Positions 1 through 11,880 of a stretch of 64,000 nt of DNA are shown here, one piece after another. This DNA is from Anaspis maculata (Eukaryota > Arthropoda > Insecta > Coleoptera > Scraptiidae), in NCBI GenBank assembly GCA_949128115.1, contig OX421968.1, positions 30,718,877 through 30,782,876 of the forward strand, in the 5' to 3' direction. Position 1 is the first letter of the stretch, and every line of letters starts with the position of its first letter. Under the pieces are notes generated by a model. That model was not told the DNA's origin. It saw only the letters and a program-made list of their open reading frames with translations, and did not search any database. The position numbers and the translations under genes are program-made.

Positions 1-136
1 ATCTGCCGGTGAAAGGTCTAGAGGTTATAAAACTGATGTAGAGCAACAAATAATAAAAATGGTTCTCCTATGAAATTTTATGCATGCATTATTGAAAAAA
101 CAAAATTTGGATTTTCAGGATTTACGACTCACCCTA

Positions 137-1894
137 CAGGGTGTTTCAGAGATGATAGCAAAAAATTTGACTGTGGGTAGATCTCGTCAAAATATGACAA
201 AAACCTATACAGGGTGATTCATGAGTGACCTTATATAGGCTAATGGGAGATAGAGGACTTCGAGGTGAGTCAGGATTCACTGAAGAAATTTTGTTTTCTC
301 CATTGGTCACGAAGATACAGGGTGTTTTGTGTGTTTCGTATGAAACTTTGATAAGCGATATTTCTGAAACGGCTAGAGATATTCTCTTGAAATTTACCAG
401 TAATATTTCTCTATTGGAACGTACCCTGAAGCCATACCGGGTAAGTAAAAATCCAGGGCCGGGATTGAAAAAATGTGCTTCTTTTTTATTTGATCAAAAA
501 GTACATTTTCTGACAGCTCTTCTGAAAGACTGCCATCGGATTCGAAATGCTAAAGAAAAATGCTCCAAGAATCACTTTTCAATTTAGATGACACACTCAA
601 ACCGTTTCGGCATAAAAATTAAAAGTAACACTTGTGAGTAAGTTTCCATTTTTGACCGGGCATACTCGACTTATTGTTCGATTGAATTTATTAAAATTCA
701 TTTTTTGGCTTTTCTATGTTAAATAGAAGGGCTTGGTTGGAAGAAAAATTCCAGAGCCGACCTTTTTTTTTATGACAAAATCGAGAGTAAAACCAAAATT
801 AGACTCGATTTGGTCGTCAAAAAAAAATCTTCGGCTATGGAATTTTTCTTCCTACCAAGCCCTTCTATTCCACAGAGACAGGCTAAAAAATGAATTTGAA
901 AACATTCAATCAAACAATGAGTCGATTATGTCCGGTAAAAAATGGGAACTCACCTACAAATTTTACTTTTAATTTTATTGTCGAAACGGTTTGGGTGTGC
1001 CATCTAAATTGAAGAGTGATTCTCAAAGCTTTTTTCCTTAGCTTTTTGAATCCGATAGCAGTTTTTTAGAAAAGCGGTCAGAAAATGTACTTTTTTATAA
1101 AACAAAAAAAGGGCATCTTTTTTCTAGCCCGGCCCTGGATATTGAGTTACCCGGTATGGCTTCAGGATGAGTTTCAACAGAGAAATATTACTGGTAAATT
1201 TCAACAAAATATCTCTAGCCGTTTCAGAAATATATCGCTTATCAAAGTTTCGTACGAAACACACAAAACACCCTGTATCTCCGTAACCATTGGAGAAAAT
1301 AAAATTTCTTCAGTGGATCCTGATTCGCCTCGAAGTCCTCTATCTCCCATTAGCCTATGTAAGGTCACTCATGCATCACCCTGTATACCATTTTGTAAAG
1401 TTCGGCTTAATGACGAAGATACAGCCCTCCAAAGTTCACTTTTTTCGGATTTCAAAAATTTGTAACTCAGGAATGTATCAACAAATTAAGCTTCAATTTA
1501 GCATAAGCGGGTTTGTCATAATTATCTATCAACCTGCCAAATTTGAAAAGAATCCAATCAGTGGCGTAGAAGTTATGAGGAGTCACCTTAAGTCAACTTT
1601 TCTTCGGATGCTTCTAAATTATTGACCCTCACAAGTCCTACACCACTGGTTGGATTCTTTCCAAATTCGGCAGGTTGATAGATAATTGTAACAAATCAGC
1701 TTTTGCTGAATTAAAGCTAAATCTGTCGAAATGTTCCAGAGTTATAAATTTTTGAAATCCGAGAATAGTGAACTTTGGAGGGTTGTATCTTCGTCATTAG
1801 GCCAAACTTTGCAAAATGGTATATAGGTTTTCGTCATATTTTGACGAGATCTACCCACAGTTCAATTTTTTGCTATTATCTCTGAAACACCCTG
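137..1894. mobile_element. Outer long-hairpin (foldback) element, Tc1/mariner-like ends
   Basis: Both ends read CAGGGTGTTTCAGAG inward and are flanked by TA. The left arm (137-209) pairs with 1822-1894. The inner half (1384-1820) is itself a near-perfect inverted repeat centred near 1620. A second hairpin (210-1383) sits inside the left arm. TA flanks and CAGGGTG ends suggest a non-autonomous Tc1/mariner-type element, which is inference. I see no transposase. Part of the inner arm recurs at 47655-47998. Confidence 0.7.
210..1383. mobile_element. Inner long-hairpin element nested in the outer one
   Basis: The ends are CAGGGTGATTCATG (left) and its near-complement ending at 1383, flanked by TATA on both sides. 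The arms pair for roughly 550 bp each around a centre near 790. Removing it rejoins the outer element's left arm, so it inserted later. Open frames at 225-587 and 1085-1465 lie on opposite arms and are complements of each other, so they are not treated as genes. Confidence 0.7.
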
Positions 1895-2566
1895 TATAGT
1901 GAATGGAATCACAAAACACAATCAAAGATTCAAAAACATTGCTTTTTGGTCTGTTGAAAGGAGTTCACAGAAATCTTTCAAACTAACGACAATAGAGGGG
2001 GCCGAAGGACCACTTTTTAACCCTCCATATTTTCCAAAATAAAAGGATAAGAACCTTTCTCCATTATCAGATTTATTGACTAGATCACTATTTTCTGTGA
2101 AATTTCAACGTCACAAATGGTGAACATTGATTGTGAATGTCACTTTGATTTTAAAATTAATTAGGTATTATTGCTTCACTCAAAAAAAAAATCTTAGAAG
2201 TACGGAGTAATAAAATGTAGCAAAGGAATATTTTTTGACTGCGCGACCAAACTTTGTCACTGGGCGACCAATTGGTCGCCTACTTTATATGTTATTTTAT
2301 TCTCTGCGACCTTGTGTGCTGCATTGAGTACAGAGTTCCCCGATTGTGCTCGAGGCACACTAATATCTTCAATATACCAACTCCTTGGAGCAATATGTTA
2401 AAAATGTCACCAATTTATAAGCTGTACTCTTAACTTACTATAATCGAGGATAATGTCGATATATTTTGTACAAAAATTTAATGTGTGTTTAGTCGTTTGT
2501 ACACCTCAGTTGTGTTTTGTATTATATCCCTTCAATTTTAATTCTTCATCCTGTTAATGATTTTAT
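1895..2566. other. No gene; possible old LINE 3' UTR
   Basis: No coding potential is seen. The run from about 2220 to 2640 ends in a (GAATAAAT)-like A-rich tail and resembles the 3' untranslated end of a non-LTR retroelement on the plus strand. No reading frame supports this. Confidence 0.25.
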
Positions 2567-2790
2567 CTGTTAGATGTTTTCTTGCTTGAAAATGAAATAC
2601 ATAAATGAATAAATAAATGAATAAAAAAAGTCGGGATTGACAAAAAAATCTCAATTGACAGAAAAAAAAGTGGCAATCGCCAGTCTGTTGGATGTTTTCT
2701 TATAATGTAATATGCTTGAAAATCAAATAAATAGATGAATAAATAAATAAAAATGTCGCAATTGACAGAAGAAGGTGGCAATTACAAAAA
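2567..2790. repeat. Two-copy tandem duplication, ~115 bp unit
   Basis: Two units share the order GATGTTTTCTT, TGCTTGAAAAT, an AATAAATGA-rich stretch, then CAATTGACAGA and GGCAAT. The first begins near 2572 and the second near 2690. They differ by small indels. The ORF on the opposite strand here is only a product of the AAATA repeats. Confidence 0.6.
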
Positions 2791-3521
2791 AAATATCTTT
2801 CATGTCCGCTCTGCGCGTTTGTAGGCAGGAACAATGGAAGTGATGTCGAAAACTGAATTCATTCGTTAGCTACAGCCGCAACAATGGCTAAATTCCGTGA
2901 ATACAGGGTGATAGAGGAAAAATATTTGAAAATCAATAGTGCTAGTAAACACCGAAATACCTGGAGCTGTGTACATTTGGAGGAACATGCTGAATTTAGT
3001 CTCTATCCAGATGCATCAAACTGCTTCTGAATTTCTTCAAATTCAAAAGCTCTTGAACTATCTCGATAATAAAATCCTTGAAATATTCACCAACTCATCA
3101 TTTTTTCTTGCATCGATATCAACAGTTTTTTTTTTAATATCGTATTGTAACTCGGTACTATTTCATATAAAAAATGATGTTAGGTGCAAATTTAATACAA
3201 TCCATCCAGATGGTGACACCTCAAATAACACCTTTAGTTAAGTATACATCGATGGGATTATTAGGCAATGTGAAGCTCAACTTCTTCATTCTGGGCGCGA
3301 CGGTTTCACATACACGGCTTACCTGTTACACCTACAGTCATTCCTGAGCTGCTCTACATCACGTCGGATGATCACAATTTGCTTTAGGTATGCGGTCAGT
3401 TTACTTAATATCTACATCTACTATGATAATACTTAGTTTCAATTCACCCTTTTGATCACTCGAACAAAATAGACGCAACAAATAAAACCTGATGCTTTGT
3501 TACGTATTGTTACAATTATAT

Positions 3522-3557
<36 letters not shown>

Positions 3558-5385
3558 TGGTGTTGGCTTACGAACCAAATGAAAAATTACACAGACCTTT
3601 TTCGAAGATGATGCTGCCAGCATTTAATTTCATGTTTTTGATTTTTCAGCCCTCGCAGCTACCTTTTCAAGTTCTAATGCGTGTGCTTGAAACAGAGAAA
3701 TAATGAGTATAGGTTATAATGGCACACGGGGACAAATGGCGACAGATTATTATTATATGATTATTATTATTATTATTTTAAGATGGAATTTCTAGATGCA
3801 ATGTGAATATTTTATGCATGCAGTTCTACTAATTATACTGCGCATTTTTACCGTTCGGTTATACCTATCAACTTATTTTTGAATTTATATTGCGAATAAT
3901 AAATAAAAGGTTCCTTAGCGCCTTTTTGAAAAAGCTAAATTGAGGTATCACCACGACGGGAGTTGCATCGCGGGAAAAATTAATTGTCTGTTTTAATCAC
4001 TCCGCGTGTCGCATAATCACTGATGGTAGGTACTCACCCAGTTTGTTTTTCGTATTGTATATGTTTATCAAACTCGTTTCTGATTAATGTGCATTGTTAT
4101 AGAGAAGCAGGAGACGAGACCTCTCACGTGAAAGCCATTTTCCATTATTTTGTGGAATAAGTGAGTTATTTATATCGTATCATGCGCTCTAATAGGTTGA
4201 GAAAAAATTTTAAATTTTATTACTGACGAGTAGAATGGACGTAGTGGATTGTACCATGTAAGACTAATCAGCCTACACTCGAATTCTGTGTGGGATGCGG
4301 TCGAACCGCCGCCCGACCGCTTACTGTCAGACGTTCATTTCAATTTCATGTTGATTTCATCAATAATCATTCCCTCTTATCTTTATTTTTCTTTAGTTGT
4401 TTTAGTTAAACACTCAGAAAAAGTAAATTATTGAGCTTCCATGGTGTGTTGAATACGGGCGGTGTAAATTTCTATTATATTGCCTTTTGATTAAATCACT
4501 CTCAATTGGGTGCAGAAAACGACGCGGACACTCCGATTTCCTATCACGCTGCAATTATTCCGGAAACTATTTCCAATATCACGCCATAACATTTCCCATA
4601 TTTAACGTCAATTACCACTAAAGGTGTTGCTTCGATATATTATAAGCGTTCTGCACTTTCGCAGTAGTGTAATTTTAGTGCCTGTGCTGCCTGTACTATC
4701 ATTTGAATGCTTGTTATTTTCTGTCACAATTCCCGACACCTTTTCTCTCGTCGCGTCCGCTTGATAACGACGCATCTAGATCTATTTGTATTCATCGGAT
4801 AAAATATTGCCTTTACCATGACACCTAGCAGTCCGGTGTCATGGTTCCATTATATTTTTGAGAGCAGAGTCGATAGCTATTACCTATTTCAATTTTATAT
4901 TACTGAAAACAGTGGGAGCTGAAGTTTTGAACATATTTTTTCTTTCTGCATATCTCGATGGATACAGTTACGTAGCCGGGATTTTTATTTGGGGGTTGGG
5001 GGTCCAAACCACGGGGTCGCAAAAGAGTGCGAGCTAGGCGAGCAAAATAGTGCCGTAAAGGAAAAGTCTTGGAAAAGGGGGCGTGGCTATGGAACATGAA
5101 CTTGGTTAATATTTTCTTTGTTTCATTTTTTATGAAACTGAACTCCGAATATAGTCGGGGCGCTATTGTGTTTTTTTTTTGTATTGAGCAAATGTCACTT
5201 GGTTTGATCGCCCTTTTGAACTGATAAAAATCGGCAGCTGCTGCTGCTGCAACCATGGCCGACGTGATATACTTACAAGGTGATACAAAATGTTTTCTAA
5301 ACATTCATATCTCACGATCTAAACAGTCGGAGCTGTGAAAATTTGTACACACGTGCTTGATTTTTAAAAACTACACTGATGGTTC
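2791..5385. other. Unique AT-rich DNA, no gene recognised
   Basis: Short open frames occur (2939-3241; 4900-5304 minus) but none shows a domain, codon bias or splice context I can support. An ACAGGGTGATAG end-like motif lies at 2904 without a visible partner. A (TA)n run occurs at 3522-3557. Confidence 0.4.
3522..3557. repeat. (TA)n microsatellite
   Basis: About 16 uninterrupted TA units within the stretch TTATATAT...ATACTGG. Confidence 0.9.
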
Positions 5386-5645
5386 TTTGAAGTGGTTCGC
5401 CTAAAAAATTGTTGTATTTTGATAGGTTGTAACTTTTGAATGGATGGATGTATATTGTTGAGAAATATTTTGTCAGAAAGGGCGTTTCTTCGGCAACAAG
5501 TGTGCTTAACTGCATTTATTTGTAATAATTGATGGTGATTTTACAGGGTGATTTGTGAAGATATGATTTTTATATCAAATTAATTGATGTACATGAGCTA
5601 AATAGATCGACCTGTATATTTCATTTCAAGGTCATCACAGAGCCT
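5386..5645 (+). repeat. Dispersed repeat, copy 1 (inverse of copy 2 at 29.1-29.4 kb)
   Basis: Landmarks in order are GAAGTGGTTCGCC, GATAGGTTGTAAC, GAATGGATGGATG, GGGCGTTTCTTC, an ACAGGGTGATTTGTGA end motif and ATATTTCATTTCA. The same landmarks occur in reverse complement at 29128-29385. The two copies differ by many substitutions, so the duplication is old. Bases 5646-5996 hold nothing I recognise apart from ATATATTTAT-rich DNA. Confidence 0.6.
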
Positions 5646-7039
5646 TATGTTTTATAGCTTAGCTGCATGTTTTTTGTATTATAGTCTACTCACTAGGCTT
5701 TGAAGTAAGATATAAATTTTTAATTCACTGTATGTTTATTTGCCAAGATTATATTTATATATATTATATATATTTATCAAGATATCTTTGGGGATGACAA
5801 TGTTCTGACATTTATGTTATAAATATGATATTCATGTGAATCATCAAAACTGATAATATAACTAATATATCAATAGACCGTCGCACTGAACTTGCACTTT
5901 TCGCCCATGAGACAGTTTATGCTTTGCGATATCTGGAAAGAATTCTGGAACCTATAGTCCTTCCTCTGTCTCATAAAATTGGTGAACAATTTGTGCAAAC
6001 TGCTCACAAATTGAAGTGGATATTTTTAAAAAAAGTTTTTTTTCGAATCACCAGAAAATTCTTGAAAATCACTCGATTGTGATACCACTTGCACTGTTTT
6101 GAAGAAAAATGTCAATATTACCAAGAACTACTGAAGTCCCTCACAAAAATCACATGAATATGTCTAATACAGGGTGATGAAAAAAGTCGTTCAGTTTCGT
6201 TCTTTTTTAATCTCATGCAGGAGATTGTTCATCCACCCTGGTACACCTTTATTTACTTAGATCTTATAGTCTGTAGCCTATGTAACTCGCTAGTTTTTAT
6301 TTTTTTGCTTTCCGTTGCGTACTTACCGAAGTATAGCGTTTTTACTTTCCAAAGTCATTTTGTCGATGAATAAATCCGGGGGGCTACTGGATTTTTTGGT
6401 ACTTACAAAACAATGCCACTTGGCACTTTTAGAACGATTTTTTGAGCAGATTTCAAATGGAAGACTACATAAAAATATACAGGGTGTCGCATGAGCAAAG
6501 AAATTTGTTTCTGACACCTTATTACATGTTGCAGAAAATTTCATTTTTCAATTTTACAATTTTATGTCTAACAAGAAGAGATCTTCCATTACTGAAATTA
6601 TTCTCGGGCGACCTTCTCCATGTGTGATTCGGGCACTGCCAGTGGCCTGGAGTCGTCTCTTTGCCCACCGATGACACTTTGTGATACGTTTACCAAATTG
6701 GCAATTTCTCTTTGCCTTGTACAGGGTGTTCACGATAAAATTCACCCCACTCTAGGAGATTCCCCTTTGAGATATTTTGAGAAACAAAAAACTTTTTCTC
6801 TACAATTTTTCCCAGAGATCTTGAATCGATTGTCTAAAAGTTTTCAATTGATACCGTATACAGGGTGTAACATGTAACTTTTTTTATTTCAAATGCAACA
6901 CCCTGTATTTTATTACGTCATTTGATGAAGCCTTTCGTTCTGATTACAAAAATATATAACATTTATGATTTATTTTGACAAGGAAGCTGTCAAAAAAATA
7001 ATAAAATAGGTAGTCAAATGAATTAAAAATTGAAAATTA

Positions 7040-7960
7040 CGCGACACCTTGTACTAGGAACGAATTGGACCATTTATCCATGCAGAGTTGAACTCTGCAG
7101 ATAAAATGCTGCGAGAATAACTTTTTTCACTACTAGCTGTGAAGTATGTCATTATTGACCTGTTTAGAGGTCGTGAAGTGAAATTTCACAACCTGTTGTA
7201 GAATCAGATAGGCCGGGCATATTATTAACCTCTTCGTATGATTGACGTTTGGCGACTTGGCGTTTGAATCTTATCAAATTTTGGACAACGGCAGCTCATT
7301 TACACGAAAAGGTCGAGAAATTGTTTGACCGGGTCTTATTTAATGCAGAACTTGATGTGGTGTATCTGAATTTGGTTGGTTTTGTGAAAAAGCAGCTGAA
7401 GGCCGAATGGTCGGTTGGTCAGTACAACATAGAACCTCACATTATCTACTTTTTTGGAATTATTCCCAATTACCTGTGTTCACTTCTCGATCAGCACACA
7501 TATCATTTACAATCTGTTATTGTTAGAGGATGCAGTTTTCTCAAAAGGGACCGGTTCTTGAAAGTTGCATACGTTTTCATGTACCTAAATCGTTTTTGGT
7601 TTTGTATTTTGCTGACAGAAGTCATTGGTGGCCTTACCTGCTGCCTCGCACAATTCGAAAGGTGTCTCGCGACCGTCATTCATTGTCATCATCACCCCGG
7701 CGAATAGTATTTGAAGTTGGAAACTTTCAGAATGCTCGAAGTCTACTTGGTATTTGACATCTACAATAATTGCAGAGCTTTTTTGTAAAATTTTGGAACT
7801 TCACAAATTGGATCTGCTTTGCTATAGTAGTGAAAAAAATCGTATATAAACCGCGCTTGAGAAGGCTATTATAGCCTTCGCACGTATCTCCCTCGCCGCT
7901 ACGCGGCTCGGGATTTAAACGGTTCTCACGCTATAATAGCTCACTTCTCAACCTTGGTAT
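7040..7960. other. Unpaired centre of the inverted-repeat element
   Basis: This stretch has no complement in the other arm. It holds open frames at 7249-7707 and 7530-7757, which I do not recognise, and a small perfect hairpin, GAAGGCTATTATAGCCTTCG (7859-7878). A transposase would be expected here in an autonomous element, but I see none. Confidence 0.35.
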
Positions 7961-8182
7961 ATAATATACTATTTTTTTAAGTTAACTGTGAAAACCAAAG
8001 CCATCTTGCCGTGGAACAAAATTTTTTGACTGCCTATTTTATTATTTTTTCGACAACTTACTTGTCAAAATAAATCATAAGTGTCATATATATTTGTAAT
8101 CAGAAAAAAAGGCTTCATCAAATAACGGAATAAAATATAGGGTGTTGCATTTAAAATAAAAACGTTACATATCACACCCTGT

Positions 8183-8275
8183 AGAGAGAGAAAGAAATTT
8201 TATTACCAAAATTACATCTTCCCCAACAACAAGGGTTGCTTTACAACAAAGAGTACTCAACAACAATGTATAACA

Positions 8276-8311
<36 letters not shown>

Positions 8312-8690
8312 GTAATAAAACTGATAAATTGTAAAGTAAAGTAAAGTAAAAAGGAAGTTAGTGGATTATGAATCTTATTACCTACTTGTTATATAAATGA
8401 TTCCTTAAGATATATATTGATTGTTTTAATACGGATAGAGCTATAATTTTCAATAATTTTGAAGGAATGCCAAATGTGATACAAAAATCCTTGAAAAGAG
8501 AAGTGATGGTACCGCGGGCTCCGACAAGCAATCCGATAACTTTGACATCCTTCAGGCCATATGACATTTTGAAGAATGTTGTTGTTGGTTCATAGATCCT
8601 TTGCTTTTCCAAATTTACATTATTTGGCTGATCTTGGTTCAGCTCGAATCTCACAGTGGGATCTATGATCCAAATTACCAATTACCAATT
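8183..8690 (-). pseudogene. 3' fragment of an R4/Dong-like LINE (end of the restriction-like endonuclease)
   Basis: The 99-residue frame (8382-8681, minus) begins with IIDPTVRFELNQDQP, followed by a YEPTTTFFK segment and GARGTITSLFKDF. The same motifs end the larger LINE at 25.8-28.65 kb and the one at 44.2 kb, so this is their third and shortest copy. It covers only the C-terminus after the nuclease core and is therefore 5'-truncated. The 3' UTR (8183-8381) contains a (TTA)n run at 8278-8311. The fragment interrupts the right arm of the surrounding hairpin element, whose left arm is continuous at the matching place. Placement in the R4/Dong group rests on family knowledge and the TTA tail. 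Confidence 0.8.
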
Positions 8691-9451
8691 AGAAAATTTT
8701 AGAGGATCGATTTAAGGTCCCTGGAAAAAATCGTGTGCAAAAAGTTTTTAGTTCTTCGAAATATCTTGGAGGGGAATCTACTGGAGGGGGGTGAATTTTA
8801 TCGTGAACACCCTGTACCATTCTGCAAGATATTTGCCACGATACCGAACTTACCTGGAGTTGATCTTTGCAACGGCATTTTGCTACTGATTATTTCGAAA
8901 TAAAATGAATCTCATTAGTGATTTTTTTGCGACACCCTGTATACATCAGATGGTTGAGACGCCATACCTCCGTTAATTTTGAAATCTGCGCAAAAAATCG
9001 TTCTAAAAGTACCAAGTGGCATTGCTTAGTACAAAAAAGAATCAAGTAGCGCCCGGATTTAGTAGATTCATCGATAAAACGACTTTGGAAAGTGAAAATA
9101 TTTCGGCTATATTTCGGTAAGTACGCAACGGAAAGCGAAAAACTAAAAACTGACGAGCTACATAAGCTACACACTATAAGATCCAAGTAAATATAGGTGT
9201 ACAGGGTAAATGAACAATCTCCTGCACTAGAGTAAAAAAGAACAAAACTGAACGACTCTTTTCATCACCTTGTATTAGACATATCCATGTGATTTTTGTG
9301 GAGGACTTTAGTAGTTCTTGAAAATATTGACATTTTTCTTCAAAACAGTGCAAGCGGTTTCACAATCGAGTAATTTTCAAGAATTTTCTGGCGATTTAAA
9401 AAAAAAACCTTTTCTTAGAAATATACACTTCAATTTGTGAGCAGTTTATAT

Positions 9452-9804
9452 TGTTACGATATTCGGATTCGCCTATCTCGAAATTAAGCGCACTGATTTA
9501 CTTGTACCCAAACTGCACTTTATTAGCTACTACCGAGACAACTAAATAACGCACAGAATTAATAATCGCTTGGAAATTCACAATGTCGCTGAGATGTGAA
9601 CGCCACGGTCGCTCGATTCAAACTCTCCCGATGCCAGGTCGAGTTCCTCTCTTATAGTGGCATCTAAAGTACCTTCTACGGCACCTCCGTCAGAAATCTC
9701 GACGTGTCGTGACCCACCGCTGAAGTCTCTCGATGCTTCCTGAATGCAACGCGGAAATCTAGATCTCTCTAGAAAGAGCCGGGATGGTCGCGAGCTTCAT
9801 AACA
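9452..9804 (-). repeat. Gypsy-type LTR (3' LTR of a minus-strand element)
   Basis: It starts TGTTACGATATTCGG and ends CTTCATAACA, matching 12951-13361. Ends of TGTTA..TAACA type are normal for LTRs. It lacks about 72 bp present in the other LTR (around 13168-13240) and has several substitutions, so the copy is not recent. Bases 9805-9818 beside it are the polypurine tract on the minus strand (AAGAGGGGGGCAG). Confidence 0.88.
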
Positions 9805-9815
9805 CTGCCCCCCTC

Positions 9816-10616
9816 TTAAGCCTGTTTGTCCCGAATAGGCTGAACATTACTCCCCGCGTAACGTGCGAGACGATCGAGGTGAACAACTTTCATTTTGGTT
9901 CTCGGGGCTCGCTGGATCCGATAAACAACGTCGTTGATTCTCTTGACCACCGTGTAAGGTCCTTCCCAGGCGGGGTGTAACTTCGGTGACCTCCCCTTTC
10001 TCCGTTGAGGATTGTATAACCAGACAAGATCACCAGCTTGAAATCCTGCTGAATTCGCCTTCAGGTCGTAGCGTGTCTTCATCCGGTCGGTGGAGAGTCG
10101 AATCCGGTCCCGCACTAATCCATGGACGACGTGCATCCGTTGTCTCAAGTCGTCGACATACTCCGGAATAGCTTTGGGGTCGTCCTCTGGCGTGCCAAAT
10201 TGCAAATCGCAAGGGAGACGTATCTCCCGACCAAACATGACCCGGGCTTGTGTTTCGCCCGTTGTGTCATGAATGGCGGCTCGATATGCCATCAAAAACA
10301 GTGGCAAATGACGGTCCCAATCTCGCTGATGTTCCTTAACAACCTTTGCAACCAAATCGCAGACACCCTGGAACACGTTGGATTCAAAGTTGCGTCCTTG
10401 ATCCGAGTGCAACTCCAGTGGTACACCGAAACGACTGATCAGGTTATCCACCAGCACACTCGCCACTGTGGTAGCCTCTTGGTTTGGCAAGGCGTATGCT
10501 TCCGGCCACTTGCTGAAGTAGTCCATGGCAACCAGGATGTACTTGTTGCCACTCTCTGTTGTCGGGAACGGTCCGGCCACATCAATCGCGATGCGTTCAA
10601 AGGGCGCTCCAACATT
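9816..10616 (-). pseudogene. Gypsy (mdg1/412-like) integrase catalytic core and C-terminus
   Basis: On the minus strand the frame runs from APFERIAIDVAGPFP through YFSKWPEAYALPNQ and LHSDQGRNFES to a long C-terminal tail ending beside the polypurine tract. These are the first and second catalytic aspartates of the retroviral-type integrase fold (rve). The region with the third acidic residue is shortened: FQGVCDLV is followed at once by VVKEHQRDWDRHLPLF, so the usual segment carrying the glutamate seems deleted. The C-terminal GDLVWLYNPQRRKG and WEGPYTVVKRINDVVYRI match the chromodomain-less Gypsy tail. The zinc-binding part of the same protein lies at 11881-12440, beyond a 1264-bp insertion. 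The integrase is therefore both interrupted and probably dead. Confidence 0.9.
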
Positions 10617-10990
10617 CCTACTCAGCAAGAAAACATCTCTGTGACATCACTTAGATGTTCAAGTCACAACTGCGATGTTAACAAAAAAGTCTCTGCGATG
10701 TTAAGTGTACATCTCTGTTACTTCTTATGTCCGGGTAATTAGAACATGAATGAGATATCTCAAAGATGTCCAAATGTGACATACTATCTACATCGCTGTT
10801 CCACATCTCGTAGATATCACTTTTTGACGTACATGATACGTCGCATTTTGGACGTGTATTTTTGAATAAAAATTAATTTTTCACCCACTTTTCAACATAG
10901 TTTTATGTCACAGGAGGTTCCGCACCTATTTTTACTAATTTTTACAATCTATACAGCACGTTTCTTCCCTAAGAAAAGTTCTTCTTCTAT

Positions 10991-11066
10991 GGCGTCCTCC
11001 GCAGGATTCGAACCTGGATCCCCACAGGTGATGGTTAGATGCTGCCGATTCGTCTAAGCTACAAAC
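10991..11066 (-). repeat. tRNA-like block (Pol III A and B boxes)
   Basis: On the minus strand it reads GTAGCTTAGACGAATCGG (A-box-like), then a perfect T-arm CAGG-TTCGAAT-CCTG containing the B box GGTTCGAATCC. The 3' acceptor GGAGGACGCC has no partner at the 5' side, so this is not an intact tRNA gene. It is more likely a captured tRNA or SINE head. Confidence 0.55.
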
Positions 11067-11129
11067 TTGTCTACTACAGTATATTTAAACAGCGCACTTG
11101 ATGTTCAGGTATGTTTCTCGGAATATTTC

Positions 11130-11540
11130 ATTAGGACTCCAAACGATACACCGAGACCAAAAAGCCTCGCTGGGCTCGAAACGTTACAGCAAGGCACAAG
11201 GGACTCCGTTGGGGCCCCGGACTTTACAATAAGACATGAACGGGAGTCATCAAAGTATTCGAAAGCACAATAAAACAAAAAGGGGCCCATTTTGGGGTTC
11301 CGAATAACGCAAAAGCAGACACAAGGGTTCACTTAAGGTGCGAAGGTCACGACAAAATGCAAAAAGGCCCAGTAGGCTTTCGAAGAACACAAGGAGACAC
11401 AAACGGGGCACACTAGTTTGGGAAGCCACAAGCACAACAAGACACAAAAGTTGTTCCAAACGACACTTGAAGACATAAGAGGGCCCGCAGGGCCTCACAC
11501 TAAACATGAAGACATAAGGCTGTTCTGGCATCAAACACAT
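11130..11540. repeat. Degenerate ~60 bp tandem repeat
   Basis: Units alternate a GGGCCC/GGGCTTCGAA-type core with an AACAAGACACAAA-type spacer roughly every 55-60 bp (cores near 11171, 11210, 11284, 11367, 11421, 11482). Open frames on the minus strand here follow the repeats and are not genes. Confidence 0.5.
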
Positions 11541-11880
11541 GGAATAGAGGACAAAACTATTTATTAAATATTTTCCAACACACAAAGCTTAACGATGACA
11601 GCCCGCGAAATTTGAAAAATCTCTCAGTGACTACATCTTATTAACGTCAGTGAGATGTTACACTTCGGCAAGTTGAAAGCAGTAACAATGTGATTTCCGG
11701 TAGATGTCTCATGTGCGATGTTCAATTTAAGTTCATTTCGAAACATTTCTCAGACATTACATCGTATAACATCGCGGATGAACATCACAGAGATGTGTAA
11801 GTAACGTTCATTGTGATGTTATTTTGTGACATGATTGAGATCATCTCATTTATGAAACATGACATGCTATGCTGAGTGGG

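Larger units (their letters stand above)
5997..9451. mobile_element. 3.4 kb long inverted-repeat element, right end cut by an LTR element
   Basis: The left arm (5997 to about 7030) pairs with the right arm (about 8030 to 9447). Matched landmarks are TTTGTGAGCAGTTT, the ACAGGGTGATGAAAA boundary (6171 and 9260), GCGTACTTACCG (6317 and complement at 9119), ACAGGGTGTTCACGATAAAA (6721 and complement at 8793) and the paired ACAGGGTGTAACATG (6862 and about 8165). The right arm stops exactly where the Gypsy LTR begins at 9452. A LINE fragment (8183-8690) interrupts the right arm. Confidence 0.65.
10617..11880. mobile_element. 1.26 kb non-autonomous TIR element inside the integrase
   Basis: The inverted ends are CCTACTCAGCA (left) and TGCTGAGTGGG (right), flanked by TT on each side. 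About 200 bp inside each end are packed with variants of ACATCTCTGTGATGT in both orientations, as expected of subterminal transposase-binding repeats. The middle holds a tRNA-like block and a degenerate tandem repeat. No transposase frame is present. I cannot assign a superfamily from these ends. Removing the insertion with one TT copy restores the integrase frame, so the insertion is certain. Confidence 0.85.

Noticed and set aside
225..1625. Three open frames of 111-126 codons
   Set aside because: They lie on opposite arms of one hairpin and are complements or shifted copies of each other; no protein motif.
7249..7757. 152-codon and 75-codon overlapping frames in the centre of the 6-9.4 kb element
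   Set aside because: Two frames overlap, neither has a recognisable motif, and no transposase signature is present. Kept only as a note on the centre.
8278..8311. The (TAA)n run as an independent microsatellite
   Set aside because: It lies in the 3' UTR of the R4/Dong-like fragment and is better read as part of that element.
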